Source: Mesorhabditis belari (Eukaryota; Nematoda; Chromadorea; Rhabditida; Rhabditidae). From it: a stretch of DNA of 64,000 nucleotides. The position numbers and the translations under genes were made by a program. Below the pieces are notes generated by a model. The model saw only the letters and a program-made list of their open reading frames with translations, searched no databases and was not told where the DNA came from. Below are positions 47,028 to 59,234 of this stretch, piece after piece (the first letter of the stretch is position 1; the number at the start of each line of letters is the position of its first letter). The stretch spans positions 640,001 to 704,000 of the forward strand of contig CAUEEP010000898.1 of assembly GCA_958450365.1 (NCBI GenBank), given 5' to 3'.

Positions 47028-50000
47028 CTACAATTCTTTCTTGGATTTCTTTCCTTTTGAAGGTGGAGGAGGTGGTGGGGGCTCGTCATCGGCGTCATCG
47101 TCTGAAAATTGAGAATTTCATTTAAAGTTCCTAAGTACAGTACAGATTTCAAAACAATCTCAACTTTAATAACAATTTTGTTAATCTATTTAAATTCTGG
47201 TGGCGGGGGCCACTATTTAAGCTCTGGTGGTGGGGGCCATCAGAACTTAAATATATTAAAAACCATCTCAATAATCTTTTCTCAAACTTTTGTTCTTTTG
47301 TTTCATTGTTTCATTCTGCAAAATGATCCCCATCAAACTTTTTGTCCATTTGTAGAATCATTTACTTCTTTTCTTTGAGATCAAAATGTTTTTTTGTTTT
47401 TTTGTTCTCTACATTTCACCAAAAATGTAAGTACAATCTGTTTTAATTAATTTTCAACAAAAGTGACCAATAGAAAAAGAATTTTGTACTAGTAACTGTA
47501 CTAGTAACTAGTAACTACAATCCTTTTAACCAGTTTTCTAATCATCTCATTTATTAAATTGCATCCATTCATCCATTCCTTTCACTCACCATCCAAAGAG
47601 ATCTGCCCACTCATAATCTGATCGATCCATGTCTGCAAAACTTCGAAATTCGAATCGGAATGTTTCTTCGGATCATCCAAGTTCACTTGAGACATATCGA
47701 ACCAAATTCCCTCTTTCTAAAAGTCTTGAGCTTATTAGCGATGTACTTGTTAGCTACTTCAACTACTCAATAATTTGGGTTACTGGTGGAATTTGTTCAT
47801 ACTCGATTCACCGTTTAAAAGAATCTGTCTTCGTTTTGGAAACATATCATGATTTTCTCAGTAAAGGTTATCGCTTATGTGTTCTGTTTTGATACCTCTT
47901 TGAATCGAAATCAACTATTCAACAAAACTACAGGTGGTAAGACCAAACGACCAAACTCTCCTTTTTCTAAATCATAAAGGTCAATTACTCATAGTTCATG
48001 TACAAATAAACTTTCTGTTTGTAGCTCTTGGAAAATAAAAGGTGATAGTGAACATTGACAGGGATCTTGGTGTGCTTTGAGGCTTAAAATAACTATAGGG
48101 ACCGTCTAGTGTAGTCATGTCTAGTACTGTCACTTCAAGTACTTTCTAGTACTGTCACGAGTAAAGCGTTTTCTAAAATGTCCCTATTTGAGGAAACTAC
48201 CGTAGTCAAACCGTCAGTTTACATTCAACCAACCCCATTTTGGTATCATTCGATGACGAATCACAAGACCGTCAATGATACCAGCTGATTGAATGTAAAA
48301 GTACGGTAGTTTTTTTCAAATAGATGCCTTTTAGAAAACGCTTTACTTATGAGGAACACATTCTGATGTCTAAATTTGATAAAAATTTGACATAATTTGA
48401 CATTCAGGCTTCTTAAGAACACGTCACACGGTCCCTTATGTAAGGAAAGTTTTTAAACAGTTCTTTTACACTTCTTTTACAGTTTTTTTGGCGATAATGG
48501 GACTCGAACTTGGGAGAAAAACGTAAGAGTTCGGTAGTCTAGCAGACTATCCACTAGATCACCGAATCAGCTAAATCTCTTTGATAAATGCTGACCTCAG
48601 AGATGTCAACCAATCCAATCTGTGGTCCTTCCTCAATATCGATACCGAACATCTCTTCCCAAACATCAACCATCAATGGGAACTCATCTGTTCAAGATTG
48701 ATTACAGCTTTCTTTTTAAACTCACCAGGATCCACAAGAATGATTTCCAAGGTTCCTGCATGTTCCGAATTCTCATCAGCTAATTTGTCCAACAATTTCT
48801 TCATCGCTCTTCCTTCTCTTGTCTCCTCATCAACGAATGCGAGAACCATTTTCTCTTCATCTTCTGGATCTCTCTGAAGATTTTTAAAATAATATTGCAC
48901 AATAACGTTCCACGATTTTAATAGACAAGCTTTCAGTAATGAAAATTGTCTAATCAAACCCCACCCAAACATTGAAGTAGTTGTCCAATTGCAACTTCAT
49001 CATCACCGGCTCTTTGTGCTTCTCAACCCAATCCTATTTTATGATTGTTTGGTTTGAAATTTCTCGATTTCTCACTTCAAACTCTTCTTCCGTATCAACA
49101 GATGATGGAGCAAAGAGCGGGCTCTCCTCGAATGGTCTCCACATCTGCACTTCACCCACTCGCTTCAATCCCACTTTCCGGGCCCACTATTGTACTTTCA
49201 ATATATTTCAACTTTATTTTTACTCACATATGAGTTGACAACGGCATAGAATTCGATTTCTCCCATGAAATCCTCGGCTGCTTCCTCAAATTCTTTCAAA
49301 GCTAAAGAGAAATCATGAAAATGAACGATTTCAATTTAAACCAGCAGATCCGGGCTCAAAATATCCAACAATTCTGACACAATCATCCTCCAACTCCTCG
49401 AATTCATCCAAATCGTGTTCATCATTGATGATTGTCACCGGATCGTCTGGGATCTAAATTTGTTTGGCTATTCAATCGTTTCAATCTTTCCTTACATCCA
49501 TAAGCCATGAGACAAATGTCTCAGGATCTCTGACACCATTGTACTCAATCTTGTATCCATCTTTGTACACGTGGATTGTATCCTCACCCTTTTCTACTTC
49601 TAAAGTTTATTTTTTGCTTGATATTTTGGAAAAGATTGGTTTAAGGGAATGGGTCATAAGGGAACTCATGAGGGTTTCATGGAGGTGGACCGATAGGGGA
49701 TAAAGAGAGACTCTAGAAAAAAAAGACTCTAGGAGGACGAAGAAGTAAAGAGAAAGAAAGAAAACAATCCCTTTCTCACAAAAGAAAAATAAATGGCGGT
49801 GTAAAGAAGTGGGAGAAAAGAAAGGAAAAGAAGAGAGGGGAAGAGAGGGGAAGAGAGGAGCATGAGATCCCCTCAATGATCACCACGGATTTCTCTTTTC
49901 TATTCTATTTTTCCGATTTCTCGATGAAAGCTGAGACCCATTGGAAGAAAGGTCGAAAAAAAAATCAAAAGTAATCGTTATTGAGAAAGAAAAGAAAAAG

Positions 50001-52001
50001 CGGGTATTTCCTGGATTACACTTTTCACTTTTCTCGACCCGATTATTGATTGAATAAGCTGGTGGCAAAAAGGGGAACAACGGAAAGTTCATTCAGATGT
50101 TCTGAATTCGAATTGATAAAAAATAGAAAAGAATAGAAAAGAATAATCCTAAAAGTTAGCTCTTTTGCGAGATTCAGAGAACAATGTGTGTAAGATCAAA
50201 ATCAATAGTTCTTTTCTTACATTAAGATCTAGGAAAACTCCTTGTAGTGGTAATAAAGTCAAATTATTGTACACTAAGTATAGTGTAATATTACAGTACA
50301 CCAGGAAACTGGTAGTTAAACCTATCGTAAATACTGTGATAGTACCCCACCCCCATAATGACGGTGCGGAGTGTTGCGTAGTCTAGCTTTGAACGAGTTT
50401 TTCTCGACACTGGTTCATGCTACAATGCGCGCTTAGGTATCAAAAAATAGCCCTGAATTTCAGCTATTTTTTGATACCAAAGACGCATTTTTTGAAAGTG
50501 CGGGTGCTTTGAAAAAAATGAAATACTAAAAGACATTTTAGTGGGGGTGCACCGCCGACTGTACGAGGGGGTGCACCGCCCTCGTACATACTGTAATAGT
50601 ACCCCACTTAGATTAACTAGATTTAACTACCGTAAATACTGTAATAGTACCCCACCCGGGTGGGGTACTATTACAGTATTTACGCTAGTTAAATCTAGTT
50701 AATCTAAGCCTACTAATTGTCAACTCTCTCTCTGCAAAACTTGGAAATGAAAATTTAGAAAAGTTTAGAGGAATTCTAAAGAATCTAGATACACACTTGT
50801 TCTGTACAATATTATTTCCAAAATGCAATCTATCCAATCAAAATTTCAGCCTTCAATTCCTCGAATTTTCCATTTCAACAAACCCTCTTGTTTCCTCAAT
50901 TTCTGCTCTTTTGTGGTGTTAACGGTGTAAAAATTGTACCCTCGTTTCGTCATGATTTGGGCGGAAAGCTGAATATTCTATTATATATTGAATAAACAAA
51001 GTATTTCCATCATTTACAGTAATCTCTTCTTTTGATCTTTTGATCAATCTCTTCAATTTCCTCAAAAAAAAATGTTGTGAGTCAGAAAAAAGCTTTTCTC
51101 TATATAATTGACAAGTAACCCACTAATCCGAAACCTCAAAAATTAGAAATTTCCGGGAAATTTGTTCAGAATATTTTTCTTTTTAATGGAAAAACCTGCA
51201 AAAGGGATTTTTGAGGCTATTCGGTTAAAAATGGAATGACTGTAGTTGTGGAGGGACTAGCTATGTAAAATATTATAGTTATGACAATTTTTGATAAAAA
51301 TACCTGAAATTTAAGATTAGAAATGAATGAATAAGCTGTTTAAAGCTAGGATAAACTTTCTGAATAGTTTGGACTGAACAGAAAAGAACTTTGGGACGAG
51401 CTTTTCTCCCCTAATCCGAGCTACTTGTAATTTGACGCATATTCTCTTAAGCCCTTCACTTAGTATCATTTTTTTTATTTCTACCTGCAAGAAGCATTCA
51501 TATTGATCCAATTCGGGATCGTCATCCTCGACATCGTTGAAGAAAATCACCGATTTCGCGTCTTCAGCAAAAACGGTTTTGTTGAAGTTCTTCTCTGTCA
51601 ACACCTAAATTTAACCACTTTTTCTTGAAATCCTCAAATTTTCCTGTTTGGGATCGAATTCAATTGTTATTTAAGACAAAAGATCAACGAAAAAATAACA
51701 AGGAAAGTGTAGTATGAAAGAGATGAAAGAGATCGAGTACGCATACCGTATCCAATCCATTTTTTACCTGCCGTTTTGTAAAAGTTGGTCAGAAAACGTA
51801 AGATTTCCCCTTTTTTTCAATTTCTTTTCTTTATTAATCCGTTTTTCTACAAACCTCAGTCCTATCAAATCCATCGTATTCGAGATCGGGATAGCCAAGA
51901 AACATACATTCCAATTCTTCTGTTTTTGAGAATCCCGCATAGGATCGAAGGGCCAAAAAGGCCAAAACGAGGAGGGAAATCCGAGGGATCGCCCAAGACA
52001 T
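47028..52001 (-). CDS. csq-1: Calsequestrin
   Basis: Twelve exons (52001-51855, 51604-51485, 50968-50884, 49599-49496, 49453-49342, 49301-49228, 49186-49076, 49033-48971, 48873-48726, 48687-48596, 47716-47590, 47101-47028) sum to 1257 nt, 418 aa. A signal peptide (WAIPRISLLVLAFLALRSYA) is followed by the calsequestrin start PDLEYDGFDRTEVLTEKNF and three acidic thioredoxin-like domains: VIFFNDVEDDDPELDQYE, YKIEYNGVRDPETFVSWL, VRIVGYFEPGSALKEFEEA, MVLAFVDEETREG, IILVDPDEFPLMVDVWEE, WIDQIMSGQISLD. Calsequestrin stores calcium at low affinity in the sarcoplasmic reticulum of muscle. The tail is odd: a short DDDADDE run, seven prolines, then a Lys-rich end KKEL, instead of a long Asp run. KKEL only weakly resembles an ER-retrieval KDEL. 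Introns 3 and 10 are long and carry palindromic and mobile sequences. Confidence 0.95.
48097..48436. mobile_element. 340-bp inverted-repeat element (csq intron 10)
   Basis: Ends AGGGACCGT and ACGGTCCCT are inverted next to TA. Inner matched blocks include AAAGCGTTTTCTAAAA / TTTTAGAAAACGCTTTA and AACTACCGTA / TACGGTAGTT and TGGTATCATT / AATGATACCA. No coding potential. Confidence 0.75.
48488..48570 (-). repeat. tRNA-like sequence (csq intron 10)
   Basis: The minus strand reads TCGGTGATCTAGTGGATAGT (A box) and CCCAAGTTCGAGTCCC (B box), with a possible anticodon-like arm around CTGCTAGACTACCG. It lies 26 bp from intron 10's 5' splice site at 48595. The acceptor stem does not pair convincingly, so I call it a tRNA-derived pseudogene or SINE rather than a tRNA. 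Confidence 0.55.
50436..50478. repeat. 16-bp perfect hairpin (csq intron 3)
   Basis: GGTATCAAAAAATAGC at 50436-50451 pairs perfectly with GCTATTTTTTGATACC at 50463-50478 around an 11-nt loop. Confidence 0.85.
50607..50708. repeat. 102-bp near-perfect palindrome (csq intron 3)
   Basis: Arms of 51 bp meet at CCC|GGG (50657/50658) with no spacer and one visible mismatch near 50628/50687. The motif AAATACTGTAATAGTACCCC occurs in both arms and, with a one-base change, again at 50331. A near copy TACTGTAATAGTACCCCAC precedes it at 50589. Confidence 0.9.
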
Positions 52002-54076
52002 TACCCTGAAAAATTGGAATCGATCATTCATTCATTAGGATCTTTTCATTAGGACAACTTTAAGAAGATTCGGTTACAAACAAGAAAAGAAAATACTTGT
52101 GAATCTATTTTGTGTATTGAGCCTAAAACAACGAAGAGTCAAATGTAAAATGTCAAAGGTCAAATAAATTGAATGGGTCTCTAAGGATTGGTGAGGGAAA
52201 AAATTGAGAGATCCAATTGAAAGAAAGAAAAAGATGGGGAACAACCGATCTAAAGTCTCTCAAATAACAACTGACGCTCATTTGGAAGGGAGAATCGAGG
52301 AAAGAACGCGAGTTGGAAAGGTAGATTTGAGGAAGAAAAGAGAAAGGTTAAACAATGTTTAGCTTCTGGTTTAAGATTTAAGGTTACAGAAGGTTTAGAC
52401 TTCGTGTTTTGCATAGTTTGTAGATTTGAACAGTTGAAAGTCGTGTAAGTAGATAGAAGCTTGAGCTTTCGCTTGAGCTTTCGCTTGAGCTTTCGCTTGA
52501 GCTTTCGCTTGAGCTTTCGCTTGAGCTTTCGCTTGAGCTTTCGCTTGAGCTTTCGCTTGAGCTTTCGCTTGAGCTTTCGCTTGAGCTTTCGCTTGAGCTT
52601 TCGCTTGAGCTTTCGCTTGAGCTTTCGCTTGAGCTTTCGCTTGAGCAGCGAACAATTAATAGAAAGATCTTTGAGATGAAATCGAATGACGTCTTCGATC
52701 AATTTCATTTCCCAATCTTTCTTTTCAATAAAAGAATGAGTAAACTGTCAGACGCTAAATTTATCCGAAAAATTTCCAGAATTTCATCTTACCGAATCAA
52801 TTTCTTTTCTCTTTTTTTTTCCAGGGGTTCTTTCACGAAATTTTTTTGTTGATACACCAGACGACAGGTAAATAGGAGAAGTGGGGAAGAGGGGGTGGAT
52901 GGAGATGAAAATGAAGATGAATGAAAGGAGATGAAAGGAGATGATGGGGGATAAACGAGAGATTTCATTGAGGGGACAACTTGTCCCTTTGATAGTCTTT
53001 GATAGAACAGAAAAGTTGCAAAACTCAAGTGTCTTTGAATGTTTTTATTTCGAGTTACTGAGGACGTCAGACTAGACAGCAATAGATCTAAATTTTAGGA
53101 TTTCGAATAGCTAAAAATCATGGATATTCATGATAAAGATTTAAGATTAAAGATTAAAAAATCCTTAAATGATTGATGGCTGTTTGTGATTCAGTATACC
53201 ATTGTTTTTAGAAAGCCAGAAGCTAAACAAATACTGGGTTTGCCTTCAGCTCTGGAGGTTTGCTCTGGAGGAATATTAAGTTGGAGAGTATGAAAGCGAC
53301 GACTTTCAAACTTCTATAACATTGAGTAGCCTTTATCAAATGACACGCGAGTAGTATCGTTAGAAAGGTCACTTATTTCTCTACAAAATCAGATTCGATA
53401 TAGAACTCAAAAAGCCCCCCAATTCAATAAAAGATCGTTTTTTTCAGAAAATTTATAAATCGTCATTTAGAGAAAATGACTGACGAGATCACTACAAAAA
53501 TTTGGCTACTTATGTAATTAAATGCGCTCTAACTTTTTTGTTGTGACATCAAGTTCAGTTTATGTGTAAGAAACGAGTCAAAAGAAGAATCGAGCTCCTT
53601 GCCATTTTGACTGGTTTCGCTAAAGAGCCCATAAAATCCACAAAACAAAAGCTTTTCAGAATCTCTCAAAAGTCATTTTGTAGAGCAATAATAGAGCTTT
53701 TTAATTATACAAACAATAGATTATATAAAGCTTTTATGCTTTCCACAAAAAATTTGAAAGTCGCCCAGTAACTCTAGGACCCTGGGATCAAAAATGAAAT
53801 AGCTTGAACTTCTAAATGCAAAAATCTTTGTAGACACAAATCTTCTAGTGAGCTAAAGTTTGGACTACTCTTTGAGACCTGGATCTTCCCTTTCTTTTCC
53901 TCTTTTCAGTCTTTCTCTTCCGCTTTTCTTCCCCCAAGCGCTATTAAACTGTTCCCTTTCTCGAGGATTTCTTCTTTTCCTTTTCTTCTTCCCTTTTTCT
54001 TTTTCTTTTTCTTTTTCCAACAAAAGTGAGTATAGAAACAAGATTTATACAGAAATGAGATCTTTATAATCTTAGA
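52002..54076. other. Intergenic, csq promoter side
   Basis: Upstream of calsequestrin and downstream of the ZP gene. It holds the 12-bp tandem array and pyrimidine- or purine-rich runs, but no supported exon. Confidence 0.45.
52459..52646. repeat. 12-bp tandem array, 15.7 copies
   Basis: The unit GCTTGAGCTTTC is repeated without visible change over 188 bp. Because 12 is a multiple of three, stop-free frames arise on both strands, for example Lys-Leu-Lys-Arg or Ala-Gln-Ala-Lys repeats. These are not treated as genes. It lies about 460 bp upstream of the calsequestrin start. Confidence 0.95.
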
Positions 54077-57000
54077 TCAATTTCTTTCTTTGGCTTCTTT
54101 CTTGTCCTCTACAAATGCATCTCTATGTGTCCATGGATGTTCGGGATGAATGATACAAGCTTGAGAGATCACTTGACGTCTTCTAAAGAATAAGATTAAA
54201 CTAAAAAATGAAATTTTCAATCATTTCGCACCTGACCCAATCCGTTTTCTGGTTGCTATGTCTGTAGAAGAAGACGACAGCCAACACCACCCACACAACA
54301 AGAGATCCAAATGACCATGCCAAAAGAATATCATTCATTGATGTCCATTTAGATTTCGAAGTATTCTGAAAATATTTGAAAAGATTCCAAACTCTTTTAA
54401 CAACTCAAAACGACAACAACAACAACTAACAACAGTCCGATTTGCACATTGAGCTCCAATTGATCGTAGTGGATCATTTGTATCATTTCCCTCAACTCCT
54501 TTCGAATCATCAAGTCTCCATTGTTCTCGATGATTCTCAAATTGTTCTAAAAGATTTGTTAGATCTTGTTGATCTTGTTCTTAATCTTTCCTTACCCTGT
54601 ACATCGTTATCAATTGGTGGCGGAGCTCTTCCCATTTCTTCACTACTCATCTCTTCAAATGGTGACTCTTCAGTGTTAATATTCATCAATTCCAGATCAT
54701 TATCGCTACTCTGCTAAAATGAAGTGTTATTTTTACAATCAAAATTGAACCACTGATTGATTTGGTCTGTATACAACTTTGAATGGAGGTCTTCTTGTTG
54801 TTGTCACTTTTGGAATGAAATCGAATGGAAGAGGTGTTGAAGGGGATTGTGAAGAGGGATCGTTCCATCTCAGTGGTTCCAAAACTAATTCAAAATCTCC
54901 ATTTGAGTCCCCTGCAATCAACCTTCTTTGCAATAACAATCTCTTCTTACATTTCTCATTTTGCTTCGTTAAAATGGTTCTCCTATTTGAGAAAGTTATG
55001 CTTTTTGTTGTGGAAGTTGGAGTAGTGGAAAAGACAGTGACAGCTCTTCTGAAATTCTCAACTGTAAGACTAATTAGCTTTTTACTGCAAAGGTGTGAGT
55101 AAAGGTGTTGATGAAACTGGAGAAAGTCGGCCAGGATGGTTCTGTGTCGATGGAACACTAAAGTACAATTAGAAACAAGCACTTGCATAGTCAAATTACT
55201 TGTCTGATGATTGGAATTGATTGAAATCAGGATGCATCTCATCAATGCTTTCAAAATTGAAATTTTCCTGAAAAGAAATCGCGTCAAGTGTCAAGTACAG
55301 TTTAACAAACGATTTTCATGAGTTCCGGTACTCGTTTCACGGGTTGAGAGCCGACTTGGAATGATTGAATATTTGGAGGAGAAGTCGTCCAAAGTGTTTT
55401 ATTGTGTACATCTCTGAAAAGATTCGATTACTTGAACTTTTAAGACAAAAAAAATCATTTACCTGAACGATATATCCATCAAAAAGGGTCTTTGGGTTGA
55501 AGGCATTCGAATTTCGATGAGAGAATGATTGACCGCGGCTGTCAATATGTATCCTGAAATTCTAAATGAAATCCTAAGCCCATTAAAAATCTCACTTTCT
55601 CGCAATTTCTCCACATTCGTGTATTCATTATGATGTACAGTAATCCATTCACTCATCACATCGACCTCTCGTTCGAAGTGGACCGTTTCCGTCATAAGTT
55701 CTGAAGTTTTGAGTACAGATTTACAATGGAGAGATCGGAGTGATGAAAGCTTTTTCTTACTTGTTCTAAAGTCATCTTTTGAGCTAGACAGACGAGCTTT
55801 TCTCAATTCATGACGTTTCAAGAGCTCTTCTTTAGTGAATGAGCACTTTGGGGGCTAAATTTGTCCATTCGATTCTTGGCCCCCTCAATCACTTACAAGA
55901 AGACTTTGATTACATCCTCCAATTCCTCGTCGGCACATTTGTAATTTACATTCAAAGCGCATCTTTTCACCTATTAAATACATAAATTCTTGATACATAA
56001 ACACTGAATAAATGAACATGAAGTCTTGTCCAACTAACCGGCTATAAAGCGAAATATTTTTGCTCTTCCATAGATTTTTACTTGATAGTTACTGTAGGAG
56101 AGATCGCCGAGAAGTTCCAAGTCAATGATACAGCTGTAAATAAATGGTAAAAGGTCGAATAGAAAAGAGATACCCATTTTCATCAATGAGATGAATTATT
56201 TTGCCTGATTGAGAAACGGCATTGCAAAAGGTGAGAATACCCAGGAATTGGCCTTCTTCTGAAAGAAAGAAGGAATTGTCCTTCTTCTTGTTCTGTCTAC
56301 TTTTGAAAGAAACCAACTATTACCCTTTGGTGGAAATGTGCAACTCCAATCATGAACAATCGAATCACCGAGATGAAATTGTGGAGAGAAAAGATCCCAT
56401 TGAGAGGCTTGGCGAATGATATGAGAACAAGTAACACTTCAAATCAATAGATCAATGAAATGTTTAGAAAACAGACTTTGGCTTCTCTTGGATGCTTCCT
56501 ATATTTCTTTCATCGATGCATTTCACAGAAAATATTCGATCGGCTGTGGTCATCACTATCTGAATTGGGAAAAGGATTCATTTTTGAGTGTTACTTACTG
56601 GATGAAAACTCACAGCCACAAATGCATCAAATATTCGAGATCCATTCTAAACAAAAATTTGACAAAGAACAAAAATAACAAAAACAAAAGTTTCTGAATA
56701 AAAACAGATTGAAAACCTTGTGCTTTGTCTCTTCGAAACATCTCTCGAAATTCAATAGAATTGTGCCGTTTGGAGAGAGATTTGAAAGAAAATTTGATGA
56801 ACAAGAGGGGAATTCTGGCTGAAAAGATGAAGAGATGTTCATCACTCATCAAAGTTCAAACCTTATCCACAACATAAATTCTTCCTTGAAAAGCCACCGA
56901 TGTTTCTATTTGAAGTAGCAATGAGTTCTCTCCACATTTCAGCCTTGGATTTCCTGTAAGAATCGACTAGGGATTGATTGGAGACAGCACTTATCAGCAA

Positions 57001-57208
57001 ACAGTTAAATGAATTGCTTTATTTGGCTACAGACAGCTGTTTTTTTGATAATGACTTCATGATGAAAGATTTTCACGCTTAGTCATGCTTTCATGCTTCA
57101 ATGCTTACCAATGATTCGTGCATATTCAAAATCTGAACAAAGAACTATCTGGATGATGATTGAGAGTAGAAGAATTCGATCCAATGAAAAGAATCTTCTC
57201 ATTTTCAT
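54077..57208 (-). CDS. ZP-domain type I membrane protein
   Basis: About twenty exons assemble in frame to roughly 690 aa. The start at 57208 directly follows TGTTTAG (likely trans-splice site). A signal peptide (MKMRRFFSLDRILLLSIIIQ) precedes a ZP module at about residues 40-270: RLKCGENSLLLQIET, FQGRIYVVD, CFEETKH, FSVKCID, FLGILTFCNAV, ENGCIIDLELLG, FRFIAGEKMRFECKLQMC, and the closing PPKC. A long polar, Ser/Thr/Pro-rich stretch follows (about 270-610), with basic sites VKR and KKRLLLQRRL. A transmembrane segment (WSFGSLVVWVVLAVVFFY) lies near residue 630, then a 45-residue charged cytoplasmic tail ending KKEAKERN. ZP proteins polymerise into apical extracellular matrix, cuticle or sensory-organ caps. 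No further identity is claimed; cuticlin-like or DYF-7-like roles are possible. Confidence 0.85.
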
Positions 57209-58106
57209 CTAAACATAGACAAATCTCTTCTTCAATTGATGTTCGCACTTTCGTTTTCTCAACTTTTTGCTGAATGGGTGTAATGGGATGAAATTTACGG
57301 GATTGAACTAAAGTGAAATGGGTTTGTGTTTCAAGAATAGCTAAAGAACCAAAGTCAAAGAAAGCCAAGCCAAAGAAGAATGAGAAGACACAATTGGTCG
57401 TAAAGTTCAAACTCCAGAAGTAAAGCACTGTTTGTTTTCTGACAAGTCTTCTATAAAACACAGTATTTTTCGATGAAGTTCTCGTTGAGATTTCCAACCA
57501 AAAAAAGGAATAATTGCCTCCGTTTAACCCTTTGCTTTCTTTTTCACTCTAAACGACATTTTGTCTCCATTCCATACCTAAAAGCTATATTTTTCCTTTT
57601 CAAAACTTTCCCTATTCTTTTTTCTTTTAGGGTCTTCGATTTAGTCACATTTACGATCTCTTTTCCTTTTCCTTTTCTTTTTTTGCACCCAAATCTGAAC
57701 CAGTTCTTTTCTTGCCATAAATTCAAGCAATTTCATGCGAATGCCAACGTATATTTACTGAATGATGAATGAAAAAGATTGAAAAGTTAAAGTTTCAATT
57801 GTTTTTTTCATCCGATCAGAAGAGAATCCGTCTAAACATTTCATTTTAATGTTTGAAAATACAAATCACCCCATAAACCAGCGTTGATCTCCTCTCCAAT
57901 AAGGATCGGTTTGCACAGAACGGACCATTTTATCGTCTAAACTCATCCCAATGAATCATTTTCAGTTTCTGGTAAACATCAATAATATTATGTTAGATAA
58001 AATGACAACAAGAACAAAATGACAACGAGCTACAACTTCCGAAAGTGACAATACTTGACAAGCAAGACCAGAAAACAACAATTACACAACGCTAAAGATA
58101 TCATTT
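57209..58106. other. Intergenic, no gene seen
   Basis: It contains the presumed ZP promoter and the 3' end of the small peptide gene. A minus-strand frame at 57126-57497 overlaps the ZP first exon in another frame and lacks coding character. Confidence 0.4.
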
Positions 58107-58310
58107 TTAACCCCTGAACCAACCAATACACGTCCTCCCACCACACACTGTAAACCAATCAATCGAATTCGATTGGCGTTGCGGTTGATTGTTTAATTGG
58201 ATTTGTGATGGGAGATTCCATTGAATTTGTGATTTGATTGGATTCAAAACTAGGAAAATAAGAAATACATACAGAAATCTGCTTATCATTGTTGCGAATG
58301 ACATTGACAT
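58107..58310 (-). CDS. Short secreted peptide precursor, Cys-ring, C-terminal Gly
   Basis: A single-exon frame encodes 67 residues. MSMSFATMISRFLYVFLIFL and the following VLNPIKS form a clear signal peptide; cleavage after KS would leave an N-terminal Gln, able to form pyroglutamate. The mature part is about 40 residues, Gln/Asn-rich (QIQLNNQPQRQSNS), and ends SIDWFTVCGGRTCIGWFRG then stop. Two cysteines four residues apart could form a small disulfide ring, and the final Gly immediately before the stop is the usual amide donor in neuropeptides. I know no named family with this exact end. It could also be an antimicrobial or other secreted peptide. A true gene is supported by the signal peptide and ordered C-terminus, but by no splice evidence. 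Confidence 0.55.
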   Translation of the reverse strand: MSMSFATMISRFLYVFLIFLVLNPIKSQIQWNLPSQIQLNNQPQRQSNSIDWFTVCGGRTCIGWFRG

Positions 58311-59234
58311 TCATTTATGATCACTTTTCACTCTTTTTTTTGGATAAGGAAGAAAAGCAGGTTTGCATGATTTTATTTGTGAACTAAAAAGTGACAGGGA
58401 TGCTTGAAATAAAGAGAAATATCCAAATGAAGCAAGCTAATCAGCAAGCATAACACAGTAAGCCTAGAGTAAAGCTTTTCAGGGCAAACTTTGAATAGAA
58501 CTGAATTGTTTGTTGTTTAATTTGTTTGAATTGTTTGTTTATTTTTGTTTGTTTGAGTAGAACTGATTTCTCAAAGAGTTTCAAATTGTATTTGTTATTT
58601 TGCACCCAATACGATTTTGTCCCATCGATTCTTCCATTTTGGTCATTTCGCCATTTCAGACTTTGAATTCTTCAAGTTTCAGCCCATCTTTTCCCAAGAT
58701 ATGAGAACTGTCAGTCAAGAAAACCATTGAATAACCCACAATAAAATGACCATTTCATCGCTTTTCCCATTTTTTTCTTTTTCTTATCACACGATCACTT
58801 AGCCATGCTGACCCTCAAAGAAAAATTGAGAAAAGAACAAAATTGGGAAATTCTGCAAAAATTTGAAGTACGAGTTGGGTTTTTAAGGCTCATATAACGA
58901 CAAGCAAGTATCAAGTCAATTTCTATTTCAAAATCAAACTCGCTTCAAATGATAAAGCATTATCGGTTTCATGATTCCAATGTGATGATCAAGATCGGCA
59001 TTATTTCAATGTCTTGACAAATGCTGCTTCAATCCAACAAATATGAGTTTCTGAAGCCTAATTGAACATGAGCTAACTATAGATGACTAACTGTAAGCCG
59101 TTACCTTTAGTCTGGCTTTAAAATGCTGATCTTCAGCTTCATTAGACTAACTTATTCATTTTGGGAGTTGAAATTTTAAATCCTTAACCATCAACTGAAA
59201 ACTAGAGTTGAAATTTGAAACAAAAAAGAAATTT

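Noticed and set aside
47195..47240. Short direct repeat GGTGG(C/T)GGGGGCCA
   Set aside because: Only two copies, in a csq intron; too little to call a repeat family.
48488..48570. Functional tRNA gene on the minus strand
   Set aside because: The boxes are good but I could not pair a seven-base acceptor stem. It is kept as a tRNA-like repeat.
52250..52708. Long frames of Lys-Leu-Lys-Arg, Ala-Gln-Ala-Lys and Ser-Phe-Arg-Leu repeats
   Set aside because: They are by-products of the 12-bp tandem array, which is stop-free in several frames on both strands. No start context, splice sites or non-repeat coding sequence supports a gene.
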